In this document: piece by piece, positions 18,912 to 27,871 of the stretch | How positions within the stretch are numbered: position 1 is the stretch's first letter | How the letters are laid out: every line of letters begins with the position of its first letter | Assembly (NCBI GenBank): GCA_937864115.1 | Contig: CALMII010000028.1 | Span: 124,001 to 188,000, forward strand | Direction of reading: 5' to 3' | DNA from: an uncultured Steroidobacter sp. | GTDB lineage: Bacteria; Pseudomonadota; Gammaproteobacteria; Steroidobacterales; Steroidobacteraceae | Length of the DNA stretch: 64,000 nucleotides | The notes under the pieces: model-generated | What the model was told of the DNA's origin: nothing | Seen by the model: only the letters and a program-made list of their open reading frames with translations | The model's database searches: none | Translations under genes and position numbers: made by a program

Positions 18912-19118
18912 ATGAACAAAGACATCGCCGCAGGCAATTTCAAGCAGCTCAAGGGCAAGATCAAACAGCAGTGGGGCAAGCTCACGGACGACGAGATCGA
19001 TCAGATCGAAGGCAATACCGAAATCCTCGCCGGCAAGCTGCAGGAACGGTATGGCTGGGAACGCGACGAAGCAGAGCGCCAGGTGAAGGACTTTTCCCGA
19101 CGCCACGGCTGGCAATAA
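18912..19118 (+). CDS. CsbD family stress protein
   Basis: A 68-residue protein typical of CsbD (about 65 residues): MNKDIAAGNFKQLKGKIKQQWGKLTDDE, then EGNTEILAGKLQERYGWERDEAERQV. The pattern W-G-K-L-T-D-D-D/E and the closing Y-G-W-x-R-D-E-A-E are diagnostic. CsbD proteins are strongly induced in general stress; the molecular role is unclear. The ATG at 18912 follows AAGGAGACGTC. It sits beside a two-component block and near the BON protein, which suits a stress locus. Confidence 0.92.
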   Translation: MNKDIAAGNFKQLKGKIKQQWGKLTDDEIDQIEGNTEILAGKLQERYGWERDEAERQVKDFSRRHGWQ

Positions 19119-19166
19119 GAATCCGCGCACGCCGGCCAGCGACCGCTGGCCGGCGCAAGCGCATTC

Positions 19167-19673
19167 TCAACTACGGGGTTCCTGCGGCAGCGAAGCGGCG
19201 CGATGCCGATGGCTCATCAGCACGTCCCGCACCTTGTCGAATTCCGAGGCCTTGTCGAAGAAGTGATCGGCGCCGCAATCGTGGCTGGCCTGACGATAGT
19301 CGTCGGTCGGGTAGTTGGTCACGACGATCACCAGCTCCGGCCGCGGCGCGCCTGTCGCCCGCAGCTGCTTGAGCAGGCGGATGCCGCTGCCGCCGCGTAA
19401 CTGCACATCGACGATCAATACATGCGGGCGCGAACTGCGCACGCCTTCGAGCGCGTCGGGAACCTCGGCCGCCTGCCCGACGACGCGCGTGTCGGGAATT
19501 TCCCGCACGGTTTCGATCAACCGCTCGCGCACCGGCGTCGAGTCTTCGACGATGTAGATGGTCAGTTCTCTCAATGACGGCAATCCACCTACATCGTCAT
19601 TCAGCGCGCCTCCGCGAATCGCCGCAATGGTGTCCCGGGAGCGCGCGCGTCGCGGCATGCGTTGCCGTGTCAA
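19167..19673 (-). CDS. Single-domain response regulator (receiver only)
   Basis: A 168-residue protein containing one CheY-like receiver. The phospho-acceptor Asp is in HVLIVDVQLRGG, the conserved acidic pair precedes it in IYIVEDST, the Thr in IVVTNYP, and the Lys in FFDKASEF. No output domain follows. Its ATG overlaps the stop of the LuxR-type regulator by 4 nt, which supports this start even though the first 35 residues are a basic extension. It is the last gene of a four-gene minus-strand operon and may act as a phosphate sink or partner (inference). Confidence 0.88.
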   Translation of the reverse strand: MTRQRMPRRARSRDTIAAIRGGALNDDVGGLPSLRELTIYIVEDSTPVRERLIETVREIPDTRVVGQAAEVPDALEGVRSSRPHVLIVDVQLRGGSGIRLLKQLRATGAPRPELVIVVTNYPTDDYRQASHDCGADHFFDKASEFDKVRDVLMSHRHRAASLPQEPRS

Positions 19674-20358
19674 TCGACCAGTTCGTTACGAACCGCGTAG
19701 GCCGCTATCTCGGCATTGCTGCGCATGGCCATTTTCTCCAGGATGCGCGCGCGGTAGGTACTCACGGTCTTGACGCTGAGGCCGAGCTCGTTGGCCATCA
19801 CGGCGGGCGAGATGCCGCGCGCAATGCGCGTGAACACCTGCAGCTCGCGCTCCGACAGCCGGTTGTGCATCGGGCCCTCTTCGTTGGCGGCACAGTCGGA
19901 CGCCAGCAGCTCGGCGACGATCGGCGTGATGTAGCGGCGTCCGGCGCCGACGGCACGCACGGCCTTCACCAGTTCTTCGGGCACGATCATTTTCGGCACG
20001 TAGCCATTGGCCCCGGCCCGCATCAGACGCACGGCAAAGCTGCGCTCGGGATGCATGCTCAGAACCAGGATCGCCAGTTCGGGACGTTCGTCGCGCAGCT
20101 GCTTGAGCAGTTCGATGCCGCTCTGTCCGGGCAGGGTGATGTCGAGTACCACGACATCGACCTTGGTTCCGCTTTCCAGAAGCTGCAGCGCCTCTTCGGC
20201 CGAGCCGGCCTCGCCGACGACCATCAGGTCCTCCTCGTCTGCGAGCATTTCGCGCACGCCGGCCCGCAGGATGGCGTGGTCGTCGACGATCAGGACGCGA
20301 ATATGCTGTTGAATGTCGCGATGGGTCTCCGGCATGTCGTTTTCTCGGGCGTTGAACA

Positions 20359-20359
<1 letters not shown>
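19670..20359 (-). CDS. NarL/FixJ-type response regulator (receiver plus LuxR HTH)
   Basis: A 229-residue protein. Receiver: acidic pair LIVDDHAI, phospho-acceptor Asp in VVVLDITLPG, and Lys in YVPKMIVP. The C-terminal LuxR-type HTH is LSERELQVFTRIARGISPAVMANELGLSVKTVSTYRARILEKM. It is the likely partner of the adjacent CHASE3 kinase, whose HisKA_3 domain normally pairs with NarL-type regulators. Its ATG shares one base with the stop of the AAA+ regulator gene (TGATG), so they are translationally coupled. Confidence 0.93.
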
Positions 20360-21417
<1,058 letters not shown>

Positions 21418-21467
21418 GCGATTTCTCCGGAAAGCGAGGGTCCGGGAAGGAAACGGTGGGCACGCGT

Positions 21468-22886
21468 CTACGTTGCAGCAGTACGCGGAATGAAGGCGTC
21501 GACCACGGTGCCTCCTTTCGCCGGGTCGGTGCCGAAGCGGATCACGCCGCCGATCTGTCGCATGCGCTCGCGCATTCCCACGAGGCCGTGCGACTTCGCA
21601 CGCGACACTGCACCTTCAGTCATGCCCGCGCCATCGTCGATGATACGCAGGCGAATACCGTCTTCGGATCGCGACAGGTCGACCCGCACCGATTGCGCGC
21701 GCGCATGACGCGTGACGTTCGTGAGCGCTTCTTGTGCGATGCGATACAGCGCGATCGACCACGACGGATCGAGGTCGTCGAAATCCTCCGTCACCTGCAC
21801 GTCGCACGGCACGCCGGTGCGTCGCGTGAATTCTCGGCAATGCGTGCGCATCGCATAGGCGAGGCCGAGATTGTCCAGATGACTCGGACGCAGACCTTCG
21901 ATCACTTCGTGTTTCAGTTCGACGGTGTCGGCCAGCATCTGCAGCGAGCGCTGCAACCGTTCGCGCAGTTCCGGCTGGCCTTCCGGCAGACGCTTGCTGA
22001 TCCAGTTGAGATCCATGTTGATGGCAGTGAGATTGCTGCCGAGCGTGTCGTGCAGCTCGCGCGCGATGCGGGCCTTCTCTTCTTCCGACACGCTGATGAG
22101 GTGCTGCGACAGCTCGGTGAGCTCCGACGTGCGTTCCTCGACCTGTCGATTGAGATGCTGATTCGCGTCGAGCAACGCGCCCTCCGCTCGGGCGCGCGCC
22201 GCGACATAGCGACGCAGCAGCACCTGCAGGCCGATCAGCACGCCCACGGTCAGCACCGTCGTGAAGACGGCAATGCCGACGGTCAGCCACATGTCGTGCA
22301 CGACTTCGCCGCGCAAGGCTTCGATGCGCGTGTCTTCTTCCTGCAGCATGCGCTCGACGTGTTCGCGCACGCGGTTCATGTCGGCCGTGGCCCAGCCCGT
22401 TCCGGCGACGTCGGCATTGCCCACTTCGCCCGTGTGCGCGATCGTGCCTTCCAGTCGCGCCACCGCGTTGGCCGTCATGGCCTCCAGCGCATCCAGATCT
22501 GCAGCACGCTGCGTACCTCCCGCCCCGCCGTTGTCCGCCTCCAGTTCGCGCAGCCGTTCGATCTCGGCGCGCCAGCTGCGCGCCGCGCGGCGGAAAGGCT
22601 CCAGGTAGACGGCCTGCCCCGTCAGCAGGTAGCCGCGCTGCCCCGCCTCCGCGGTCGCAATCGTCGACTGGAATGCGGTCAGCGACCGCTTGATCTCGTA
22701 GGAACGCGCGTACTGCCGGTGGGAATCCATCGTGCCCGCCGTGTTGATCACCAGCAGCGTGGCGTTGAGCAGCAGCAGTGCGATCGATACCAGCGTGATT
22801 GCCACGACGGCCAGCGGCACCTGGGCCGTCGTCGTGGGCATGGCAACCACCGCATCCGCGGGCAGGCTGGCTGAAGGCGTCGACAT
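21468..22886 (-). CDS. Membrane histidine kinase with CHASE3 sensor domain
   Basis: A 472-residue protein. TM1 lies near residues 18-45, and a periplasmic CHASE3 domain follows (STIATAEAGQRGYLLTGQAVYLEPF is its signature start). TM2 is near 190-215 (WLTVGIAVFTTVLTVGVLIGLQ), then a coiled linker and HisKA_3 with the phospho-acceptor His in RIARELHDTLGSNLTAINMDL. The HATPase has YRIAQEALTNVTRHA (N box), IDDGAGM (G1) and GLVGMRERM (G2). It heads the minus-strand operon with three regulators. The signal sensed by CHASE3 domains is generally unknown. Confidence 0.93.
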   Translation of the reverse strand: MSTPSASLPADAVVAMPTTTAQVPLAVVAITLVSIALLLLNATLLVINTAGTMDSHRQYARSYEIKRSLTAFQSTIATAEAGQRGYLLTGQAVYLEPFRRAARSWRAEIERLRELEADNGGAGGTQRAADLDALEAMTANAVARLEGTIAHTGEVGNADVAGTGWATADMNRVREHVERMLQEEDTRIEALRGEVVHDMWLTVGIAVFTTVLTVGVLIGLQVLLRRYVAARARAEGALLDANQHLNRQVEERTSELTELSQHLISVSEEEKARIARELHDTLGSNLTAINMDLNWISKRLPEGQPELRERLQRSLQMLADTVELKHEVIEGLRPSHLDNLGLAYAMRTHCREFTRRTGVPCDVQVTEDFDDLDPSWSIALYRIAQEALTNVTRHARAQSVRVDLSRSEDGIRLRIIDDGAGMTEGAVSRAKSHGLVGMRERMRQIGGVIRFGTDPAKGGTVVDAFIPRTAAT

Positions 22887-23123
22887 GGAAAGCGATGGAT
22901 GACCGGCAGCGGGACTCTTCCGACCAGCCTTAACGCCAGTTGCCCGACGAGGTTCCGTGTGGATCGCACAGTCGCTGCGAAGCGACGTGTCGTTGACATC
23001 GCATTGACGTCGTGCGGGAACCTTGAATTCGACCGCACGTTAATCGACGCGAGCAACGCAGGTCAGGACCGCGCAGATTCCTGCGCGACATTCGACTCGC
23101 TTCAATACGATGAGGAACTACCG

Positions 23124-23549
23124 ATGAAACTCCATTCTCTTCTGATGATCATGGCCGCGGGTATCGCGATCGCCGGCTGCAACAAGGCGGAATCGCCTGC
23201 CGAGGTACAGCACGATGTGGCCGATGCACGTGCGGACGCACAGCGTGACGTGTCGGAAGCGCAGGCAGATGCGCGCGAGAACATGGCGGATGCGCAGAAG
23301 GACGTCGCCGATGCCCAGGCCGATCATGATTCCGGCGAACTGGCGGATGCCGCCGGCGATGCCAGCGAGACAGCAGCCAGGGGCGACTTTAAAGTAGCGG
23401 TGGCGCAGGCTGAGGCGAATCACAAGGTCGCGACCGAGAAGTGCGAAGCACTGAGCGGTTCGGCCCAGACCGACTGCAAGGAGCGCGCCGATGCCGATCT
23501 CGACGCCGCGAAGAAGCAGGCGGAACTGCGCCGCGACGGTGCCGGCTGA
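23124..23549 (+). CDS. Small Ala-rich coiled-coil lipoprotein
   Basis: A 141-residue protein with a lipoprotein signal (SLLMIMAAGIAIAGC, lipobox AIAG-C). The mature part is a run of Ala/Asp/Gln heptads (ADARADAQRDVSEAQADA and so on), which predicts a long helix, then a region with two Cys near EKCEALSGSAQTDCKE. Function unknown; it resembles small envelope-stress lipoproteins next to BON proteins. The gene is divergent from the kinase and precedes the BON lipoprotein by 28 nt. The ATG at 23124 is preceded by GAGGAACTACC. Confidence 0.82.
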   Translation: MKLHSLLMIMAAGIAIAGCNKAESPAEVQHDVADARADAQRDVSEAQADARENMADAQKDVADAQADHDSGELADAAGDASETAARGDFKVAVAQAEANHKVATEKCEALSGSAQTDCKERADADLDAAKKQAELRRDGAG

Positions 23550-23577
23550 ACCAGGGCTCAAGTTACAGGGGTGCTCA

Positions 23578-23916
23578 ATGAGTAGCTTCAATATTGGCAA
23601 ACGTACCGCGGCCCTGCTGGTCGCCGCGATGCTGGGCGGTTCGCTGCTGGCAGGATGCAGCTCCACGCCGTCGCAGCAGTCGACCGGCGAGGCGATCGAC
23701 GACGGCGTCGTGACCGCAACGGTCAAGGCCAAGCTGATCGAAGATCCCGTGACCAAGGCCCACCAGATCAACGTCGACACCTTCAAGGGCAATGTGTCCC
23801 TGAGCGGTTTCGTCGAATCGGAGCAGGCCCGGGCCCGGGCATTGCAGCTCGCACGCGGCGTGGACGGCGTGAAGAGCGTCAAGGACGCAATGCAGGTTCG
23901 CAAGGCAGCGTCGTAA
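23578..23916 (+). CDS. BON-domain lipoprotein
   Basis: A 112-residue protein with lipoprotein signal LLVAAMLGGSLLAGC followed by one BON domain: DDGVVTATVKAKLIEDPVTKAHQINVDTFKGNVSLSGFVESEQARARALQLARGVDGVKSVKD. BON domains bind membranes or lipid head groups, and OsmY and DolP are relatives. One BON copy is DolP-half-like; a role in outer-membrane integrity is an inference. It shares a transcript with the preceding lipoprotein and is ended by a strong hairpin with six T residues. Confidence 0.92.
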   Translation: MSSFNIGKRTAALLVAAMLGGSLLAGCSSTPSQQSTGEAIDDGVVTATVKAKLIEDPVTKAHQINVDTFKGNVSLSGFVESEQARARALQLARGVDGVKSVKDAMQVRKAAS

Positions 23917-23934
23917 CGGGCGATGGCGAGGAAA

Positions 23935-23970
23935 GCGGCGGGCGTCCTGCGCGGCGCCCGCCGCTTTTTT
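23935..23970 (+). terminator. Rho-independent terminator after the BON lipoprotein gene
   Basis: Perfect 10-bp stem GCGGCGGGCG / CGCCCGCCGC with a 10-base loop, immediately followed by six T residues. Confidence 0.9.
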
Positions 23971-23978
23971 GTCCGGCT

Positions 23979-24096
23979 CTTCCTGTGGAGCCGGCTTGAG
24001 CCGGCCTGAAAACAGTCAGGCTGAAGCCTGACCTACACAAAGAAGCCGATCGCATCCACCGAATCAGGCCGGCTCAAGCCGGCCCCACAGGAAGAG
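23979..24096. repeat. Intergenic inverted repeat, family B (compound, three palindromes)
   Basis: In order: GCCGGCTTGAGCCGGC, GTCAGGCTGAAGCCTGACC, then about 35 unrelated bases and GGCCGGCTCAAGCCGGCC with the CCACAGG end. Compared with other loci there is an extra GGCCGGC palindrome, so two elements may have merged. It lies just after the BON terminator and just before the bufferin-like gene. A TATACT at 24100 could serve as that gene's -10 box. Confidence 0.83.
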
Positions 24097-24172
24097 TTCT
24101 ATACTCCCGACCGCAATATTTCCGCGCCTGGCGCGGTCCCCTGTTCCGCAACGTTCCCATCGGAGTTCGACC

Positions 24173-24433
24173 ATGACTCGACAGGCCAGGATTTCCGGAG
24201 CGGCGCTGGCCTCGGCCGCCGCGCTGCTGTTCGCCTCGACGACACTCACGACCACGAATGCCGCCGACGAAGCGGCCGTGAAATGCGATGGCGGCAATGC
24301 CTGCAAGGGCAAGTCGGCCTGTCATACGGCGAGCAATGCCTGTGCCGGACAGAACGCCTGCAAGGGACAGGGTTACGTCATGCTGCCCAAGGCCGAATGC
24401 GAAAAGGCGCAGGCGGAGAACAAGAAGTCCTGA
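24173..24433 (+). CDS. Bufferin-type (BufA2-like) metallophore precursor, exported
   Basis: An 86-residue protein with a Sec signal (ASAAALLFASTTLTTTNA) and a Cys/Gly/Lys-rich mature part with six Cys: KCDGGNACKGKSACH, then NACAGQNACKGQGYV, and AECEKAQ. This matches the BufA2 family. Bufferins are exported peptides in which Cys residues are changed to thiooxazoles by an MNIO (DUF692) enzyme so that they bind copper (established for Caulobacter bufferins). The next gene encodes the DUF2063 partner, but no DUF692 gene lies here, so modification in this locus is doubtful. Confidence 0.83.
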   Translation: MTRQARISGAALASAAALLFASTTLTTTNAADEAAVKCDGGNACKGKSACHTASNACAGQNACKGQGYVMLPKAECEKAQAENKKS

Positions 24434-24448
24434 AGCCGGGGAACGGAC

Positions 24449-25243
24449 GTGGATCTCGCGCAACTGCAGCGCGCTTTCCAGAAACATGTACTGGACGGCG
24501 ACGACGCGATTGCTGTCGCCGTCAGTCGCACGGAAGCTGTCGAGAGCGCCGCACGTCTCGCCGTCTATGCTGACGCCTATCGTCTGCGCCTGATCGAGGC
24601 CCTGGCCCACAACTACCCGCGCCTGCAGCAACTCCTCGGCGACGCAGCGTTTGGTTCGATCGCGCGCGAGTATTTGCTGGCCCATCCCTCCGCCAGTGCT
24701 TCGGTGCGCTGGTTCGGCGATCGACTCGCGGAGTTTCTTGCCGCTGCCTGTCCGGACCCGCCCGTGCTGGCCGAACTTGCGCACTGGGAGTGGGCGATCG
24801 CCGCTGCGTTCGACGCCGCGGACGCTGAGCCGCTTGCCGAGCAGGCATTGAGCAGCATCGAACCCGCGCAATGGGCAACCTTGCGCCTGCCATTGCATCC
24901 GTCGGTGCAGCTGCTGCGCATGAACACGAATGCACCTGCAATCTTCAAGTCGCTGGCCGCGGACGACGAACCGCCGACGCCGGCAACGCTCCCGACTCCG
25001 CATCATTGGTGCGTCTGGCGCGAGGCACTGACACCGAGATATCGATCGGTGCCGGAGGACGAAGCCGCGGCACTGCAGACGTTGCTGGCGGCCGGAACGT
25101 TCGAAGCGCTTTGCGACTCGCTGTGCGAATGGCATGCCGCCGCAGATGTCCCGGCACGCGCAGTGATCCTGCTCAAGGGATGGATCCGCGATTCGATGAT
25201 CGTTGCGGATCGGGCGATTTCTGTAGGTCAGGCTTCAGCCTGA
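24449..25243 (+). CDS. DUF2063 (BufC-like) partner of a bufferin precursor
   Basis: A 264-residue protein starting at GTG 15 nt after the precursor stop. The N-terminal DUF2063 block reads LAQLQRAFQKHVLDGDD, then RLAVYADAYRLRLIEALAHNYPRLQQLLGDAAF, which is the family signature. In bufferin operons this protein delivers the precursor to the DUF692 MNIO enzyme, and the usual order is precursor, DUF692, DUF2063. Here the middle gene is absent. The last residues (VGQASA) and the stop are provided by a family B repeat, which suggests that insertion of the repeat changed the C-terminus. Confidence 0.88.
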   Translation: MDLAQLQRAFQKHVLDGDDAIAVAVSRTEAVESAARLAVYADAYRLRLIEALAHNYPRLQQLLGDAAFGSIAREYLLAHPSASASVRWFGDRLAEFLAAACPDPPVLAELAHWEWAIAAAFDAADAEPLAEQALSSIEPAQWATLRLPLHPSVQLLRMNTNAPAIFKSLAADDEPPTPATLPTPHHWCVWREALTPRYRSVPEDEAAALQTLLAAGTFEALCDSLCEWHAAADVPARAVILLKGWIRDSMIVADRAISVGQASA

Positions 25244-25280
25244 CTTCCGGAAAGAGGCCGGCTCAAGCCGGCCCCACAGT
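25221..25280. repeat. Intergenic inverted repeat, family B, overlapping the end of a gene
   Basis: GTAGGTCAGGCTTCAGCCTGAC then GGCCGGCTCAAGCCGGCCCC, with CCACAG. The first palindrome contains the last codons and the TGA of the DUF2063 gene (25241-25243). This is the only copy in the window that enters a coding region. Confidence 0.85.
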
Positions 25281-25288
25281 ATGAGAGC

Positions 25289-25325
25289 CCCACCCTGACC
25301 CTCCCCCGCTGCGCGGAGGAGGGGA
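25289..25325. repeat. Intergenic repeat, family C (half copy)
   Basis: Only the right arm of family C: CCCCACCCTGACCCTCCCCC then GCTGCGCGGAGGAGGGG. It follows the family B element directly and precedes the ada-alkA gene. Complete copies at 8.4 and 53.2 kb have both arms. Confidence 0.75.
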
Positions 25326-25417
25326 TCAAGCGCCGTGATTTTCGTATGAAACTCTTCCTCCGATTCAGGTCCGAAAACGGCTAGTCCCACCTTCGCTGCC
25401 GGCGTATCGTCCGCCGC

Positions 25418-26896
25418 ATGGACGACATTCACGGTCTCGACGGCGCGGCTCTCGACCGCGCGCGCATCAGTCGCGATCCGCGTTTCGACGGCAGGTTCTT
25501 CATTGCGGTGAAGACGACCGGCATCTATTGCCGGCCGGTCTGTCCGGCGCCGAGCCCGAAGAGAACGAACATCCGCTACTACGCGACGGCAGCTGCGGCA
25601 GCCGAAGCGGGGTTTCGTCCGTGTCTGCGCTGTCGTCCCGAGGCGGCGCCCGGCACGCCGGCGTGGCTCGGTACGTCCGCAGCGGTACGGCGCGCACTGC
25701 GACTGATTCAGGACGGTGCGCTCGATCGACTGTCGGTCGATGAACTCGCAACGAAGATCGGCATCGGGCCGCGGCACCTGCATCGACTGTTCATCCAGCA
25801 CGTCGGCGCATCGCCGCTCGCGGTCGCGCAGACGCGGCGACTGCATTTCGCGAAGCGGCTGCTGGACGAGACCCGCTTGCCGATCACGGAGATCGCGCTG
25901 GCCTCCGGCTTCGGCAGCCTGCGACGTTTCAACGATGCGTTCCGGAAAACGTATCGACGCGCACCGCGCGAGCTGCGTCGGACGAAGCACGAAGCGGACG
26001 CCGCCGGCGATGAAGTCATCCTGAAGCTGTCGTACCGACCGCCGTACGACTGGGCACAGGTGCGCGATTTTCTGGCGACGCGCGCGATCCCCGGCGTCGA
26101 GCGCGTCGACGACGACGGTTACGCGCGAACGATTGCGACCGACGACGGCCACGCGATCGTGAGCGTGCAGCACCTGCCGGCGGCGAATGCCTTGGCACTG
26201 CGCGTTCGCGGCGCCGCGCCCGCCCATCTGTTCCGGATTTCGGCCGCCGCGCGCCGCATGTTCGATCTCGCGGCCGATCCGGTGCGGATCGCGGCCGGGT
26301 TCAGGTCCGACCCGCTGCTGTCGCCGCTGGTGAAGCTGCGTCCCGGCCTGCGCATTCCCGGCGCGTGGGATCCGTTCGAATGTGCCGTGCGTGCGGTGCT
26401 CGGCCAGCAGGTCAGTGTCGCGGCGGCACGCACGCTCGCCTCGCGCCTCGTGAACCGCACCGGTCAGCCGATCAATGGAAGCGACGGACTCACGCACCTG
26501 TTCCCTGCACCGCCCGTACTGGCGGCGGCGAACCTCGACGGACTCGGCATCACGGGCGCACGCATCGCGGCGCTGCATACGCTGGCGCGGGCAACCGCGG
26601 AGGGGCAGCTCGACTTCACCGCCGGCGTGGAAGACGTCGCGCAGGCCATCGCCGAGCTGCCGGGCTTCGGCGAATGGACGGCGCAATACATCGCGTTGCG
26701 CGCACTGGGCGCACCCGATGCCTTCCCGACCGGTGATCTCGTGCTGCGCCGGCTGGCCGCGGGTGACGGACCGCCGCTCACGATACGTGCGCTGCAACAG
26801 CGCGCGGAACGCTGGCGACCGTGGCGCGGCTACGCCGTCATGCACTTGTGGAAAGCCGCTGCGAGCAGCGTGAAGCCCCGCGCCGGCAAACTGTGA
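25418..26896 (+). CDS. Ada-AlkA fusion: methyl-phosphotriester sensor plus 3-methyladenine DNA glycosylase II
   Basis: A 492-residue protein. Residues 1-75 are the Ada zinc domain with four Cys: C-R-P-V-C in YCRPVCPAP and C-L-R-C in FRPCLRCRP; the first accepts a methyl group from DNA phosphotriesters. An AraC-type HTH follows (LSVDELATKIGIGPRHLHRLF, then ITEIALASGFGSLRRFNDAFRK). From about 205 an AlkA N-domain leads into the HhH-GPD glycosylase, with the helix-hairpin-helix LPGFGEWTAQYIALRALG and catalytic Asp in FPTGDLVL. The O6-methylguanine transferase of E. coli Ada is missing. It probably both senses and repairs alkylation. Confidence 0.94.
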   Translation: MDDIHGLDGAALDRARISRDPRFDGRFFIAVKTTGIYCRPVCPAPSPKRTNIRYYATAAAAAEAGFRPCLRCRPEAAPGTPAWLGTSAAVRRALRLIQDGALDRLSVDELATKIGIGPRHLHRLFIQHVGASPLAVAQTRRLHFAKRLLDETRLPITEIALASGFGSLRRFNDAFRKTYRRAPRELRRTKHEADAAGDEVILKLSYRPPYDWAQVRDFLATRAIPGVERVDDDGYARTIATDDGHAIVSVQHLPAANALALRVRGAAPAHLFRISAAARRMFDLAADPVRIAAGFRSDPLLSPLVKLRPGLRIPGAWDPFECAVRAVLGQQVSVAAARTLASRLVNRTGQPINGSDGLTHLFPAPPVLAAANLDGLGITGARIAALHTLARATAEGQLDFTAGVEDVAQAIAELPGFGEWTAQYIALRALGAPDAFPTGDLVLRRLAAGDGPPLTIRALQQRAERWRPWRGYAVMHLWKAAASSVKPRAGKL

Positions 26897-26985
26897 ATCG
26901 GATCACCGATCGATCCCGTCCGCGGCTCGTGTTCTGAACGCGCATCACGGCATGGCGGAGACACGGCGTTCATCCTGCCGCGGGC

Positions 26986-27777
26986 ATGGACACGAATCTT
27001 CAACGCTTGTGGCGCGTACTCGCGCTGATCGCTGCACTCGCGTTCGCGACGCCGCTGTGGGCCGGAACGCAGGTGAGCATCGGCGATCTGGAGCCCGCGG
27101 ACCGCAGCGTGCTGGCACCCGGCGCCTCCGTGTACGTGCTCATGAACTACGAAACCGATGTGTCCGTGAAGTTGTGGGCACGGCCGTATTCGAACGGCGT
27201 CGAGGTGCCCGCGCTGACGAATGCGTCGCCGCAGTACACGGGCACCGGCGAGGCGCTCGGCTGGTTCGCATTGAGCGAGGCAGGCGTCGTCGATGAGATC
27301 CGCATCAAGGCCGGCGGGGGCGATCCGTATCGCGAATGGGTGGTGACGACCCTGCCGGTAAGACTCGAATGGAGTACCGAAGGCCAGAGCATCGGCAGCC
27401 AGGCCGCGTGGGTCGATGAGCTGAGTCGGGAACAGACGGCACAGATCACGGCGCAGGCCAGGCAGCGCGCCAGCGAGTCCGGCGGCGCGATGGACGGCCT
27501 GATCTTCGCGGGTTTTCTGATTCTCGTCGGCGCACTGCTGATCGGCGGCATCGCGCTGCCGCTGCGCAGCGCACTGCGGTGGCGCGGCGGCTGGCGCATC
27601 GCGGCGTTGGCGCCGCTCGGACTCATGGGGTTCGTGATCCTGCGGATCGTGGTCGATACGGCGATCGATCCGACTTCCCACAATCTCTGGCCGTTCGAGA
27701 TCCTGATGTTCGGCGTCGCCGCGCTCGTCATCATCGTCGTGCTGATGATTGCGCGACGCATTCTCGGCGTGCGCTGA
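26986..27777 (+). CDS. Membrane protein of unknown function with exported N-domain
   Basis: A 263-residue protein not recognised as a named family. A signal peptide (WRVLALIAALAFATPLWAG) leads into about 140 residues of beta-rich periplasmic domain (for example VSVKLWARPYSNGVEVPALT). Three membrane helices follow: GLIFAGFLILVGALLIGGIALPL, IAALAPLGLMGFVILRIVV and FEILMFGVAALVIIVVLMIA. The last residues are cytosolic and basic. It lies 89 nt after ada-alkA in the same direction and ends at a family B repeat. A sensor or transport accessory is possible but unsupported. Confidence 0.7.
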   Translation: MDTNLQRLWRVLALIAALAFATPLWAGTQVSIGDLEPADRSVLAPGASVYVLMNYETDVSVKLWARPYSNGVEVPALTNASPQYTGTGEALGWFALSEAGVVDEIRIKAGGGDPYREWVVTTLPVRLEWSTEGQSIGSQAAWVDELSREQTAQITAQARQRASESGGAMDGLIFAGFLILVGALLIGGIALPLRSALRWRGGWRIAALAPLGLMGFVILRIVVDTAIDPTSHNLWPFEILMFGVAALVIIVVLMIARRILGVR

Positions 27778-27784
27778 TCTCTTG

Positions 27785-27846
27785 CTGTAGGTCAGGCTTC
27801 AGCCTGACTCCCTATCAGAGGCCGGCTGAAGCCGGCCCCACAGGAA
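27785..27846. repeat. Intergenic inverted repeat, family B
   Basis: GTAGGTCAGGCTTCAGCCTGAC then GGCCGGCTGAAGCCGGCCCC, ending CCACAGG. It lies between convergent genes (membrane protein and aminotransferase) in the same orientation as the copies at 0.6 and 25.2 kb. Confidence 0.85.
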
Positions 27847-27871
27847 GAAGAAGATCAGATCAGGAGAGCGC

